Origin: Melieria omissa
Taxonomy: Eukaryota; Arthropoda; Insecta; Diptera; Ulidiidae
Length of the DNA stretch: 64,000 bases
Assembly: GCA_963971225.1 (NCBI GenBank)
Contig: OZ020267.1
Coordinates: 28,962,298 to 29,026,297, forward strand
Direction of reading: 5' to 3'
The first letter of the stretch is position 1, and each line of letters starts with the position of its first letter. Below the pieces are notes generated by a model. That model was given only the letters and a program-made list of their open reading frames with translations, ran no database searches and was not told the origin of the DNA. This document shows positions 44,400 to 56,436 of this stretch, one piece after another. Position numbers and translations under genes: made by a program.

Positions 44400-45630
44400 G
44401 GTTTCCTTGGCTATTATGTCGAACTTAAAACTTCTTCACTTCTGCCTTTTCATCTGAACAGTATTCATTTGAGTTAGATTGGTAAAAATCCTCTCCCAAA
44501 TTTTGTATTTGACTTTGAAACTCTAGATTTCAGACAGGACAATAATTTGAATTTTCTATGCTATTGTTTCAGACTTAGAACCTCTGAATTGCTGTTTTGT
44601 GATCCAAGAAAAAAAGTTAATATTCACTTGAGCGAAAATAGTCAAAATCTTCTCTACGCACTCCGAATGCAATTGCAATTAAAAAAACTTTCTATTTGAA
44701 ATATTCAGCGCTTGGAAACTTTTTCAACTTGCCACCGGCCATTGCTCAACTTTTAGCAACTTTCGTTCCACTTGGCCCCCTCGTGAGGCTCCATGCTGAA
44801 TAATTGAAATTAAAATGCAATTAGCATGCAATAAATAAGCAACTGAATGTGCACGGCCAGTGCCCAAGTGCGAAATAATTGAAGTGTGCTGTGACTGGTT
44901 ATGGTGGGGCGTGGCACAATGACGGCAACACGACTGCAAACAAAAGCGAAACGGCCGAGCGGTGTGTTTGATGAAGTGGCCATGTGGCGAATGTTGCACT
45001 TAGTACAAAGGAAGCAACAGCCAAATGAAATTAATTTTAATGCACACAACAACGACACACACACACACACACACAAAGCCGCGATGTTGTATATTTGTTG
45101 TTTTATTGTTGCTTGTGGTAATACATTCTCACTAGTTGACCAGTGCTAAAGTGGCCCATAGGTTGTGTTGCGTTGGTCAAAATGAAATATCAATGAAGCG
45201 GGTTTCTGTGAGTGTGTGTGTGTTTCTGTGGCTCAGTGTGTGTGTGTGTGTGTGTGCTGAGTGCTGTTCGCTGTTCCGTGCACTCAGAACGAAGCCAATG
45301 CAGCGACAAATTTTGCGTTGCACAAACCATCAATTCGCTGCTACAGGGCCATGTCGCTGTTTGTGTTTGCGTGTCTGTGTGTGTGTGTGTGCGTGGTTGT
45401 TGACTCGCTTGCTTAGTAACCGGAAACGGAGATGGCAAGGGAAGTTGACTGAAGTGCGCGCTGCTGGATATTTGATATGGTGAAGTTGTTAGTGGCGTTT
45501 TTGTTGTTGTTGTTGTTGCTGTTGTTGTTAGTATAGCGCTACTTAAACATTTGTAATGGCAAAAGTCAAACGTTGTATTGCAACGTTATTTGATGGTTTG
45601 ATGGGTTGTTGTGATGTCAAGTGAATTGAC
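44400..45630. other. no gene recognised; CA/GT microsatellites
   Basis: (AC)n at 45053-45076, (GT)n at 45209-45260 and 45372-45394, and GTT runs at 45497-45530. Plus and minus frames here are simple-repeat translations. Confidence 0.55.
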
Positions 45631-45635
45631 ATAAA

Positions 45636-46160
45636 TCGCTCAATAACTTTTCAGTGCAAATAAAAATTATAAGCAAAAACATAATAAAAAAATATAAAAA
45701 TATAAATAAATAGAAAAAACTTCGAGTACTCAATATTGCGAGTTATTTATTTTTTTTTTATTAGTTTCATTGAACCCAACAGTGCAAGTTTAATTTTAAC
45801 ATTTATTGAATCAACATTTTTGACACTCAAAAAAATTTTATTTTACACAATACAAAAAAAAAAAATATTTCAAAATTATTAATTTGTAAGCTTATAAAAT
45901 TTCAATAACTTTTCAATGCAAATAAAAATTGAAAAAATATCGAAATAAATAGATAGAAAAAACTTTAAATACTCATTATTGTGGCTAATTTTATTTATTA
46001 TTAGTTTTTATTATTTTCTCTGAACCCAGCACTGCCAATTTTATTTTAAAATTTACTAAATCATCATTTTTCACAGTCATACAATTTCTCTAACTTTAAC
46101 TTTACACAACACTTTAAAATATTTCAAAATTTTAATTTCTTAATCTCATCAAATTTCAAA
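45636..46160. repeat. tandem duplication, ~263-bp unit, AT-rich
   Basis: CAATAACTTTTCA(G/A)TGCAAA then TAAAAATT occurs at 45640 and 45903, with matching later phrases TAGAAAAAACTT and GAACCCA(A/G)CA.TGC. Non-coding. Confidence 0.75.
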
Positions 46161-47605
46161 ATTGTGCTGAGTGCCCAAGCCAACTCTATTCATTGCCATC
46201 CATTGAATTAATTAAAATTACTTGTGCATTCAATTTATTGAAATATAATCAAATTTATTTAACTAAGCAACAATTAAAGTGAAACCCATTTGCAGCAACA
46301 TGCCTCATTCACTTTGGTCTAATGAAATGCAGCACAGGATTTGGCATATTTACTTGGAAAACATTGAGCTGCACATTTTGTAAATATGTCAGCATCTACT
46401 CATGTGTACTTATGTGTGCTTAAGTTTCCATTCGTATTTGCACAAGTTGTGTACAAATTCGATTTTCATTTGCCGCAATTTGAGTGACTTGCCCGAAGCA
46501 AGAAGGATTTGCAATGCGTTATGCCGGAGAAGGTTTTGTTGGAGAAGCTGTGGAGGCCGTTCGTTATTGGCTTTGCGCATTGCAGCGTCGCAATACACAT
46601 TACATACATAAATGTCAGCTTTGAGAATGTTGAAGCATTTTGGCAAATATGTCAAATCGCTGAAAGCAATGATTGAATTCCTAATGCATTTTCTATTTGA
46701 TGATTGTGACTTGAGGAACTAATATGAAAAATATACAAAAAAGAGAAAAGAGAAACGCAAAACACATGAGAGATATTTTCAATTCAATTTCAATCAAGGT
46801 GAAACTTTTTGCCTTCGAATGATGATATTTTATAATTAAACTCAATATCTATACTTTTGTAAAGTATTAGTTAGTAGTATCAAAGTATTAGTTTCAATAA
46901 CCTTTTTTTTGGCTTTGGTGACCTAAACGAAACATTTCGAAACCTTACAGCTTAGTTGTAATTCAACTTCGATTTTGCATGTAATCCATGTAAAACTCCA
47001 ATCAATTTGCCACTCTGACAACGTATTTGTTTGGCATAAAACCCTAATCCATGCATCGTTATTAAATTGGGCCACTGCCATAATTAGCTCGCAGCAGGCC
47101 AACGTATAAACACAAAATTTACTGGCAGCATCGCACGGCAGCAGCAAAATTCCGGCATTCACATTATTTGCAAAATTTATTGAATCACGCTAATGAATGC
47201 AATTAATAAACCATTGTATCGCTGGTATACTGGTAACTATGCCAAACAAATTGCCATTGGCACGTGTGTGTGCGAAATTTCAAAAATGAACGCGTGCCCA
47301 CCGATGAGCTCCTGCTGTGCAACAACAAAAAAACAAGAGCTAAAGTGTATTTCAATCGGTCATTGAAGACTTATTTGTGCGCTGCAGTAATTTTTGGTGA
47401 GTTGGGAATACCCAGAATAACCAGAAAATATTGATCGCATAAATAACTTAACATGTGTCACTTTGTTGAAGAAAGACTGCTTATTTAGCATCAGCCATCT
47501 GAAGTTAAAAATGTACATAATTTTGATGTCAGTTTTCATTCTAAACTGTTGTTTGTTAGTCATAAAAATGTCATTATCTCGAAAGTCTATTCGCATCGTA
47601 GTAGT
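46161..47605. other. no gene recognised
   Basis: AT-rich, with no motif-bearing or spliced frames seen. Confidence 0.4.
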
Positions 47606-47606
47606 T

Positions 47607-47985
47607 CGGTATTCTCTGATCCCTACACAGTCAAGCTTCTCTACATTTCTTTTCTTAGATGCCTGGAGCAGTAGTACTCACAATATTTAATTTTTGGGGG
47701 TTCGTACAGAACTTTTGAGCTTTACTTATTGTAAAAGCCATAGTCCATGGAATGATTCCAAATAAAAGACACATATAGTACTTCAGACCAGTAGTACTAC
47801 AGACACATATAGTACTACAATCTCTATGTTGCAAACGTTTTGGGTTTCACATATATTTTCAGCTGTTATAACACTCAAAAGTTGTGTATGGACCTTCAAA
47901 TGAAATCTTTTGAGCGGCACTGTTCCAGGCGGCATCTAACAAAGGAAATGTAGAGAAGCTTGACTGTGTAGGAATCAGAGTAATT
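47607..47985. mobile_element. long-inverted-repeat element containing hAT-like termini
   Basis: 47611-47671 and 47921-47982 are inverted repeats of about 60 bp (CTACACAGTCAAGCTTCTCT then ACATTTC and TTAGATGCC). Just inside, CAGTAGTACTCACA on the left and GAGCGGCACTG on the right resemble the hAT-like MITE ends. A small direct repeat (ACACATATAGTACT, twice) lies at 47769-47818. Probably a foldback-type MITE. Confidence 0.6.
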
Positions 47986-47989
47986 CAAA

Positions 47990-48642
47990 CTATTAAGACC
48001 AAAAAAGGCAAGTATAGTAAGAATAAGATTTGAGATTATGAAATTGAATCCAGTGGAATTCATGTCATATATTCCACTGTAACTATTTTGAAAGAACTTA
48101 AAAATAGTTCTTGTATTTGGTTTTTGTTCTCTAAAGTTTTTCGAAGCCTTTCCTTTGAACATCTGTCGTTTCTCTCTCAGCTTTAAGTCACTTGACAGCA
48201 GTAAAACTATATTTTTATCTGTCCATCTTCAATATTTGTCTGTTTTTATAGTTTTGATTGTCCTTTCTTTCTGAGTTTAATTAACTTTAACATTTTTTTT
48301 CGGGTCCTTCGTCACTACCACTTCTTCGTTATTTATTCCAGTATATTGAATTACGTCTGGAATGTTTTTTCAGAATTGAACCAAATTTCTGGTTCTTATG
48401 ACCTTATTCTCTCAAGTTCTAAGCATTTATTAAAACAACTTTTGAATTCGTTTAATAAATATCTTAATTTTAAATAAATATTTCTTACAATTTTCTTGTT
48501 TTTCCTTTAACTCAAAATTGTGTTAATTTTGAAAGGTAATCCATATTATATTTCTCACTCCAAACGTATTGAAAGCATTCAAAAATACTTCAAACGACTT
48601 CTGGTCTTCGTTCCTTAAAGTCCTGTAGACTGACTTTTGAAT
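47990..48642. other. no gene recognised
   Basis: AT-rich sequence up to the mariner element. No feature seen. Confidence 0.4.
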
Positions 48643-48644
48643 TA

Positions 48645-49892
48645 ATAGGGGTACCGGTTAATTCATGCGGTTTTCTAACAGATGGCGTTACTTGATTGTG
48701 TGAACAGTGATTCACCTTTCCAAATATGTGTTGGAAAGCTATTGTCATATAGTTTCAGAATCAGTATTAGTCATTTAGCTGAAGCGTAAACAACAATACT
48801 TTTTTTTTACTCTGAATATGTCGAATTTTGTGCCGAATAAAGTGTTTTTGCGGGGAGTACTTCTTCATTACTTCAATATGAAGAAAAAGGCTGCCGAAAG
48901 TCATCGTATTTTGGTGGAAGTGTATGGTGTGCATGCTCTAGCTGAGCGTACGTGACAGAAGTGGTTTGCACGGTTTAAAAGTGGCAATTTTGACTTGGAG
49001 GACGATGAACGGCCCGGACAGCCAAAAAAGTTTGAAGATCACGAATTGGAGACATTGCTCGACCAAGATCCATCCCAATTGCAAGAACTTGCAAAATTAC
49101 TTGGCGTCGCTCAACAAACCATTTCCGATCGTCTAAACGCAATGGGAATGATTCGGAAGGTAGGCCATTGGGTGCCGTATGAATTGAAGCCAAGAGACGT
49201 CGAACGCCGATTTTTCACGTGTGAACAACTGCTTCAACGGCACAAAAGAAAAAGTTGTTTGCATCGAATTGTCACTGGCGATGAAAAGTGGGTCCATTGC
49301 GATAATCCAAAACGTCGAGCAACGTATGGATACCCCGGCCATGCATCATCATCGGCGGCCGTTCAGAATATTCATAGCCTGAAGGTTATGCTGTGTATTT
49401 GTTGCAACCGAATGAAACGATCACAGGGGAAGTCTACCGATGACAATTGATGCGTTTGAGCCGAGCACTGTGCGAAAAACGACCGGAATATGAACAAAGG
49501 CACGGCAAGGTAATTTTGCAACATGACAATGCTCGGCCACAGGTTGCACAGGTCGTCAAAACCTACCTTGAAACGCTCAAATGGGATGTCCTACCTCATC
49601 CGCCGTATAGTCCAGACCTTGCTCCATCCGATTACTATCTCTTCCGATCAATGCAACATGGCCTGGATGACCAGCACTTCTCCAATTATGAACAAGTCAA
49701 AAATTGGATCGATTCGTGGATAGCGGAAAAGCCGGCCGAATTTTTCAGAAAGGGTATTGGTGAATTGCCAGAAAAATGGGAAAAAGTTATAGCTAGTGAT
49801 GGATAATACATTGAATATTAAATTTTTAACCATTTTGTCACAATAAAGCTTCAATTTTCCAAAAAGAAAACCGCACGAACCGGTACCCCTAT
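48645..49892 (+). mobile_element. mariner element (DD34D), near full length, inactivated
   Basis: TA at 48643-48644 and 49893-49894. Termini are ATAGGGGTACCGGTT then GCGGTTTTC on both sides, the left with 5 extra bases. Length is 1248 bp, close to the 1.3 kb usual for mariner. Boundaries could shift by 2-3 bp because the palindrome AATAGGGG extends past the TA. Confidence 0.9.
48818..49806 (+). pseudogene. mariner transposase with two stops and one deletion
   Basis: ATG at 48818 (MSNFVPNKVFLRGVLLHYFN). Helix-turn-helix words follow (FKSGNFDLEDDERPGQPKKF, LGVAQQTISDRL). The catalytic Asp residues are all present: VTGDEKWVH, ILQHDNARP, and YSPDLAPSDYYLF with 34 residues between the last two. 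Defects are TGA at 48953-48955, a deletion of about 40 bp near 49399 that removes the segment after VMLCI and shifts frame, and TGA at 49441-49443. The C-terminus (GELPEKWEKVIASDG) is intact. All catalytic residues survive, so decay is recent relative to the 61 kb copy. Confidence 0.9.
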
Positions 49893-49894
49893 TA

Positions 49895-50370
49895 AATGCT
49901 TTTCATTTCAAAGAGTCACAACCAAAAACCCTTAAAATTTTCAGAAGAGGCGGTTGATCCTGCAAAAGTTATTATTTTATTTATTATTAGTTGATTATTT
50001 AGTTATTTTCAGTTTCAGGCCTACAATAGATTTTCTAGAACGCAGTGCACAATCCCTGTCTATAATAATGTTTTTAGTTAAAAAAGATAGTGATAAGACA
50101 AGAAAGAAGAAGAAGAAAAGATAGTGATGTTAGTAGTAAAAGACTGTATTGTGAATTATTTTATTGAAAATTTAGATTTCTGAATGCTTTCAGTTATAAC
50201 AATTTTTTAGTTAGTGAGTAATATGTCAAGAAAGTTTTCTTCTTCTCGTATTCACTCTTATATTCTCAACATTTCCAAGATGAGGTTTCAATGGAATACA
50301 CCCAAATATTATTTCGATATCTCAATTAAATCGAAATCTTTTTTGTACCGTCTGACGAACGAGCAGCTGG
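49895..50370. other. no gene recognised
   Basis: AT-rich DNA upstream of the candidate secreted-protein frame. No convincing TATA box is placed. Confidence 0.4.
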
Positions 50371-50374
50371 CCGA

Positions 50375-50764
50375 ATGAACAAAAATAAATCGATGCTTCT
50401 TCAGTTCCTCTTCATATTCATATACATAAGTACTTCTTACACTAAACTTCAACCCAAAAGTGAATACTCTGAAACAACCAACTGTAGCGTACCAAATGGC
50501 AATACGAGAAATTGTTCGCACGAAACTGTTCGCTGCCAGGAAATACAAAACATCCTGCAACCGAGAGCACACCAGAAAGTGGGCCGCATAGAAGGTGCGA
50601 AATTGCAGCTGCCCGCAGAGTTGTTGGCAGCAAAATGCAAATGCAATGCGTCGCCTAAAGGCGTCATTGCAAAAATAATTCCATGGCGTTTAGTGCCAGA
50701 AAGCGAAGCAAAGAATGAAATAATACTCGCCATAAAAATAAAACATTTACCACGCAGCTGGTAA
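50375..50764 (+). CDS. candidate small secreted protein, single exon
   Basis: 129-codon frame from ATG 50375 to TAA 50762-50764. Residues 1-23 (MNKNKSMLLQFLFIFIYIST...) look like a signal peptide with a basic start and hydrophobic core. The mature part has five cysteines and three Asn-glycosylation sequons (NCS, NCS, NAS), then a segment ending AIKIKHLPRSW. Composition becomes GC-richer exactly over the frame. I recognise no family. It could continue past the stop by splicing at CTG|GTAAAA. Without conservation it remains a candidate only. Confidence 0.4.
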   Translation: MNKNKSMLLQFLFIFIYISTSYTKLQPKSEYSETTNCSVPNGNTRNCSHETVRCQEIQNILQPRAHQKVGRIEGAKLQLPAELLAAKCKCNASPKGVIAKIIPWRLVPESEAKNEIILAIKIKHLPRSW

Positions 50765-51281
50765 AAAAATAGAGATCGTCTAACTATATTTAAAAGTTAA
50801 AAGTTTGTAAACAAATTTTTTATTTCAAACAATCTTGAAGAACATGTAAAAATTCACTTCTGCTCCAGGCTCTCAGATCTGGTTTATGGATGAATCAACA
50901 CTGAAAACTGAAAGCGTTGGGTCCTAGATTTAAAAAACTCTTCCCTACGGGGAAGTTAGCTTTCATATTCAAAGCCAAAATCCACGGGTTCATTGAGTCA
51001 TACACAAGAAAGTGGCAACAGAGGAACTCTTCTGTATATATATATAACATGAAAGTCAAGCCCTACAAGCCTACGTGGCCTCTTCAAAACATGTCAAGGA
51101 TTGCCGCCATCTTCTGAACAAACTGGGATACCGCTGGTCTACGAAGTTGCACAGAATCGCAGGACACAAAGGTCTTGAAATAAATGAATAAGCTTAGCGC
51201 CTTACGAAAAAATGTGTAATGTGCCCACTGCTTTGACTCAAACCATTGTGTGGTCTTTCCAGAGGATAAATACAAGCATGG

Positions 51282-51845
51282 TTAACCCTTTTGCTACATA
51301 TGTTTACTAGGAAAGTTAAAATTTTTTAATTTATCGAATAAGTCTTTTGTGTGGTTGTAAGTATCAACAACATCCCGTACTATTTTTTTGTTTTTAAATT
51401 TTTGTTACCGAACCCTGTTTTCTAGATGACAACATTCTACGACAGCAATAATTGTTGTTGTTGTAGCTGTAATAATTAGTTAAACATAAAATTTGTACAC
51501 ATAATGACAAATTGAATAGTTCTTCATTTACTTCATTAAAAAGTACAAATTCACAACACGGGTGGTTGCGGGAAACTAGGCCTTTGTCTCGCATAAGTGG
51601 GCTGTCGTGCCAGTCAATTATTCATTAAAAAAAAACTTGTAATTAAAAAAAATTCTTTTTAATTGAAGTAAAGAGTCAAATTAAAAGTTTCTGTAATGTC
51701 TCTCTGCTTCTTTGGTCTTTACTTTGGAAACATGTATATAACAATGTTTATACTTAAAGCTTTGAGCTTTTGCAAGAACCAATAAAAAAATGTTTTCTTA
51801 AAACCATACAGGGTTCAGTCGTTTCCATATGGGTACAGCAAAATG
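51282..51845. mobile_element. possible piggyBac-like MITE
   Basis: Left end is TTAA then CCCTTTTGCTACATATG at 51282. The interior ACCGAACCCTGTTTTCTAGA and TGTTGT-GCTGTAATAA match 55710-55770. The right part (ACAGGGTTCAGTCGT...CATATGG) resembles 57090-57140. Right boundary is approximate. Confidence 0.45.
51540..51622 (+). repeat. SINE 3' fragment
   Basis: GGTGGTTGCGGGAAACTAGG and GGGCTGTCGTGCCAGTCAA match the 3' end of the SINE at 44.31-44.37 kb. The head and core are absent. Confidence 0.7.
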
Positions 51846-52034
51846 TTTCACAACAATGGACCAACAGTACGGGGCTACATCAGGTCAAACGGTTCTTAAC
51901 AATAGACAGAAGAGTGTCCAAAAAACTCCTCATGCTAAAAAGAAGCACTTTCTCATCTTCATGGGATACCTGACTGGTCATTGTTCACTGAGAAATGGGA
52001 ATTTCCTCGTCACTTGTCTTCAGGAAATGTAACC

Positions 52035-53220
52035 AAGAACCAGAAACATTCATACAATTGCTTTCTGATTGCTCTGCACTTAACAGAAAATGATATTCAG
52101 TTAGATACGACAACCTTAGCCTTGCAGTAGGTCTGAAATTTTGAACCGCAGCGAGTTCTAAAACGAATAAAAAGCATCACCCTAGAAGGTTAAACCAAGG
52201 TTGGCATAAAATGTCACCAGTGATTGCGCTGCTTAGTAGCCTCAAATAGTAATAAAAATTATTACTACTCACAAAAAAAAAACATTTTTTATTGAAAGTT
52301 ATAAAACAGTAAGTAAGAATCAGGTCATAATTTGCATTGAAAATTGTTCAACTATTTAACTAAAAGAAACGTTGAGTGCCATTAAAGCATAACAAATATT
52401 TCAGATTTTAAAAACCATAAACAAACACTATTAAAACTAAAATTGAATTTGAAAACCCCTAAGCAAACACTTTTAATACCAAAATTGAATTGGACTCATT
52501 CATCGATTTAATTTGACACAAATTCATTTTCAACAACACAAAAGTGTTTTGGGAAAACATAAAAAACCTATTGAAATTGTTTTTCGATTTTTTGCTACCA
52601 GAGCAAAAATGCATTCATAAACTATTCCCATATGCATGTGTAGGTATATGAAGAGTATAAATGCTTGAAATTTTCATCAAAACTCTGTATTGAAGTGAAA
52701 TGTTCATAGTTGTTGCTATGATTGAGCAAACACAAAATAAATTTGCAAAACTTTGGGCAACCACTTTTCAATGCAGCTGCAACTGCAAAAGACAAAAAAA
52801 ATAAATAAACAAAAACACCAACATATACAATAATAACAACAACAACAAATGCAACCAAAATAACACCAAGATTCCAATTATTTTCCACTGCTGAAAATGT
52901 GAAAAATGGCACAAGAGAAAACCGTAGTGAATGCCACAAAACTTTCATCTTTTATTTAGTAAAATTCTTGGTCTGGTTTTAACTGAAAAATTTAACTAGA
53001 AATGCAAACAATTTTCAACACTCGTTGCACTGCATTGGTAGTTGAATTGAAATGTTGAAAATGTGTTACATTTCTTGTGAATAAGGATTTAAATTTTGAG
53101 TCAGAGTTTCTTTAACCGCTGTAGAGATGTGTTGCGAGTTAGTAAGTACGTTGGAAACTTAAAATTTATTAATTATTTATTAATAATTTGAATTAGAATT
53201 TAGAATATAAGAATTTTAGA
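52035..53220. other. no gene recognised
   Basis: AT-rich DNA with (AAC)n near 52832. Leads into the TTTTA array. Confidence 0.4.
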
Positions 53221-53224
53221 ATTT

Positions 53225-53932
53225 TTTGTTTTTTTATTTCTTTTTTTATTTGTTTTGTTTTATTTTCTTTTATTTTATTTTATTTTATTTTATTTTATTT
53301 TATTTTATTTTATTTTATTTTATTTTATTTTATTTTATTTTATTTTATTTTATTTTATTTTATTTTATTTTATTTTATTTTATTTTACTATATTTTATTT
53401 TATTTTAATTTATTTTAATTTATATTAATTTATTTTAATTTATTTTATTTTATTTTATTTTATTTTATTTTATTTTATTTTATTTTATTTTATTTCATTT
53501 TATTTTATTTTATTTTATTTCATTTTATTTTATCTTATTTTATTTTATTTTATTTTATTTTATTTTATTTTATTTTATTTTATTTTATTTTATTTTATTT
53601 TATTTTATTTTATTTTATTTTATTTTATTTTATTTTATTTTATTTTATTTTATTTTATATTATTTTATTTTATTTTATTTTATTTTATTTTATTTTATTT
53701 TATTTTATTTTATTTTATTTTATTATTTTATTTTATTTTATTTTATTTAATTTTATTTTATTTTATTTTATTTTATTTTATTTTATTTTATTTTATTTCA
53801 TTTTATTTTATTTTATTTTATATTATTTTATTTTATTTTATTTTATTTCATTTTATTTTATTTTATTTTATTTTATTTTATTTTATTTTTTTTTATTTTT
53901 TTTTTATTTTTTTATTTTATAATTTTTCGAGT
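53225..53932. repeat. TTTTA pentanucleotide microsatellite, ~700 bp
   Basis: Continuous (TTTTA)n with sparse interruptions (TTTCA about five times, TACTATA near 53386, TTTTAA units 53405-53440, TTATC once). About 135 units, unusually long for a pentanucleotide run. The open frames reported through it are repeat translations. Confidence 0.98.
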
Positions 53933-53934
53933 CG

Positions 53935-55570
53935 GTGTCTTTTTCATACAAAAAAGCTATAATAGTTTACAATTGATTAAATTAACTCGCGAGTGGGCCT
54001 GATTAGTCCGCCTGCACTTCCTCCTGGGCGTTTCCCAATCATTTTCCCCACTACGCACTTTACGACAATAGGCTTTCAAACTATCAAATTATCAACCTTA
54101 TGATCGTATCACCATATGGTTGTCACTGTTCCAAACCAACCAAACCAAGCCAACAATTTTCCAATACGTTTTTCATTGAAATTCCCATAAAATCATTGAG
54201 TGTGAGTTTTATTTGTTTACATTTAGAAAGCAATAACAACAAATAGCGTCCGTTGCATATGTCAGTCAGCTCGTACTATGGCTTCACAATTGCCTGTCAA
54301 CTTAAGCTTTTAAGCCTTTAATCCCGTCTGGCACGGACCCACACCCCACTCTGGTCGCCCGTAATGTCACCGCAGACTGTGTTGACAGTGAGTCTGACAC
54401 GTTTGCAGCGCCCCAAGATAAAAAATCCTGATCCTAATAAAAGACAAATAAAAAATAAAACTGCCCACAAAAAATAAAAAGAAATATTGTTAAATCCCAC
54501 AAAATTCCCAAAAGTCAAAGCCAAGTCAAATGGCGCCGTGAGACCACAGCGAAAGCTTTCCAAGTGATTCTAAGCGTGTGGCATAACGTAATTTGCGGCA
54601 CGTTGCAGCAAAACTTTGCGCCCACCAACAATGCGCTACACCTTCGCTGTGGGCAATCGGCCATAGCGCCAACTCAAAATTCCAGGCACACACACAAAGA
54701 CAACGCACACACACACACAGAGACACAAAACTTGAGCTCATATTGATAGCTGTTGTGATGGCATTTCTGCTACGATTTCGGCCGCATTTTCGAGCCACGT
54801 TTAATGGCCATAAATGTCAGCACAAGCAATAATGTGACCGTAATGAAATTTCACTGAGAATTTCTTCCGCCTTGGGGCGCTTCGTTTTTTCGATTTTGTT
54901 TTTCATTTTATTTCTTTTCGTATAGCAAATTTTTAACAACTAGTTATTATTTTTTTTACTGTTTGCTACCTGTTTCGAACTTGCGCCAGCAGCTTCCACA
55001 ATGCTTCGTTCTTCCACATTGCCTTTGGCTTTGTTGCTTTTTTTCGTTGTATACTTTTATGGCCTTGTGGTCAGACTATTAAAAAGTTATTAGCAAAGTT
55101 TTCGCATTGTGCCGAGTTTTATAATCTCGCTCAGCTCTGTTCCGGCGAGCGTCACTTTGACATTCTTTGCTCTATGTGTTTGACGCTAAAGTGGATGAAA
55201 TTAGGGTCATTTATTTTCTCACATAATGGGCGCCTGGCATTTCACTGAACGGCATTTCAGTGCTGAAGCTGTGAAATTGACAGTGCTCGATATGAGTTGG
55301 TGGAGTTGTGTGAAAAATGCCATTAATTTATTTTCAATTTTCTATGAATGTGTTTGAAAGTGAAGCAAAGTTTCCTGTTTCATAATGAGTAAATAATATA
55401 AAAAATTAAACAATATAAATTTTGTAATTAGATGCACGTAAAAGAGAAGCAAAGACTTGTCTTATATCTCTGAAACGTGCTTTGCTTGGGGCGCCTAATC
55501 TTTCAGAGTGTGCAAAGGATTAAAAGGAGGAAACAAAATCTCATGTGGAAGTTTTCTAGAATCACAATAA
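53935..55570. other. no gene recognised; (CA)n at 54683-54725
   Basis: Mixed composition with a moderately GC-rich part at 54300-54800. The minus frame 54318-54563 has a hydrophobic stretch but no partner exons or motifs. Confidence 0.4.
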
Positions 55571-55572
55571 GG

Positions 55573-55920
55573 ATTAACTCTTTTGACAGAATCTTTTACT
55601 GGTAAAATTTAAAGTTTTTTAATTTAAAATTTAAAAATTTAAAATTAATTAAAATTTAGCGATTTAGTCTTATGTGTGGTTCCATAATAATTTTTAAGAA
55701 TTTTTATTAACGAACCCTGCTTTTTAGAGTGTTTTTTTATGATAGCAACCGTATTGTTGTGGCTGTAATATCATTAAATTATAAATATTTCCTTATTACT
55801 TCAGGTAAAATTATTTTATTAGACATTAATTTTTTTCGTTTTTTGAGAAAATTCAAAAATAAAAAATTAATAAAAATAATAATGCAGTTTTTTTCCATAT
55901 GGTCAACATAAAAAATAGCA
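55573..55920. mobile_element. possible piggyBac-like MITE, second copy
   Basis: Left end TTAACTCTTTTGACAG and interior AACGAACCCTGCTTTTTAGA and TGTTGTGGCTGTAATA parallel the 51.3-51.5 kb copy. The right end is degenerate. Confidence 0.4.
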
Positions 55921-56046
55921 ACAATAACGGTAAATATTGAGAGAAAAAGATAAATGTAAAAAATTCCATAGAAACGGAAACTTAAAATTTCAATAATTTT
56001 TTTCTGTTTTTCTGTTCTTCTTTATTTATTACACTGTGCGACAGCC

Positions 56047-56436
56047 TTTTTCACACTGGAAAAAATCCATATGGGCGTGAAAGCCAAGGAGATTTTTTGG
56101 TTTTAACATACTTACTTTTCAAGAATATTCTCCATAAATTTTCAAGGATATAAAGGATTAAAATTTTCAAAGGACCGTTTTCATATCCTTTTTTTACACA
56201 TAGATAAAAAGTCAATTTTATTTAAATTCTTGAGCCTTTCCTCTTTCATTTGATATACATATCGCCGTATTATAACGTGATGAAGTGTTTTTTATATTTT
56301 TTTTATTTTGTATCCCTTCGAAACTTTGAAGTCCTTTTAAAAGGACAAGGATGTAGAAATGAAAAACTGAGTACGCAGTATTACTATGTTTGATCTCTAG
56401 TTTCACGCCCATATGGATTTTTTCCAGTGTGAAAAA
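56047..56436. mobile_element. non-autonomous element with perfect 36-bp inverted repeats
   Basis: 56047-56082 and 56401-56436 are exact reverse complements, beginning TTTTTCACACTGG and ending CCATATGGGCGTGAAA. The interior is AT-rich and non-coding, with AAGGATATAAAGGATTAAAA and the phrase TCTTTCATTTGATA that recurs at 14.18 and 29.86 kb. 390 bp. The family is not recognised; the target duplication cannot be separated from the palindromic ends. Confidence 0.85.

Noticed and set aside
45136..45483. Cys/Val-rich frames on both strands
   Set aside because: They translate GT/CA microsatellites.
53226..53408. Phe/Ile/Leu/Tyr-only frame
   Set aside because: Translation of the TTTTA microsatellite.
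54318..54563. 81-codon minus-strand frame with a membrane-like segment
   Set aside because: No motif, no partner exons, and composition similar to surrounding DNA.
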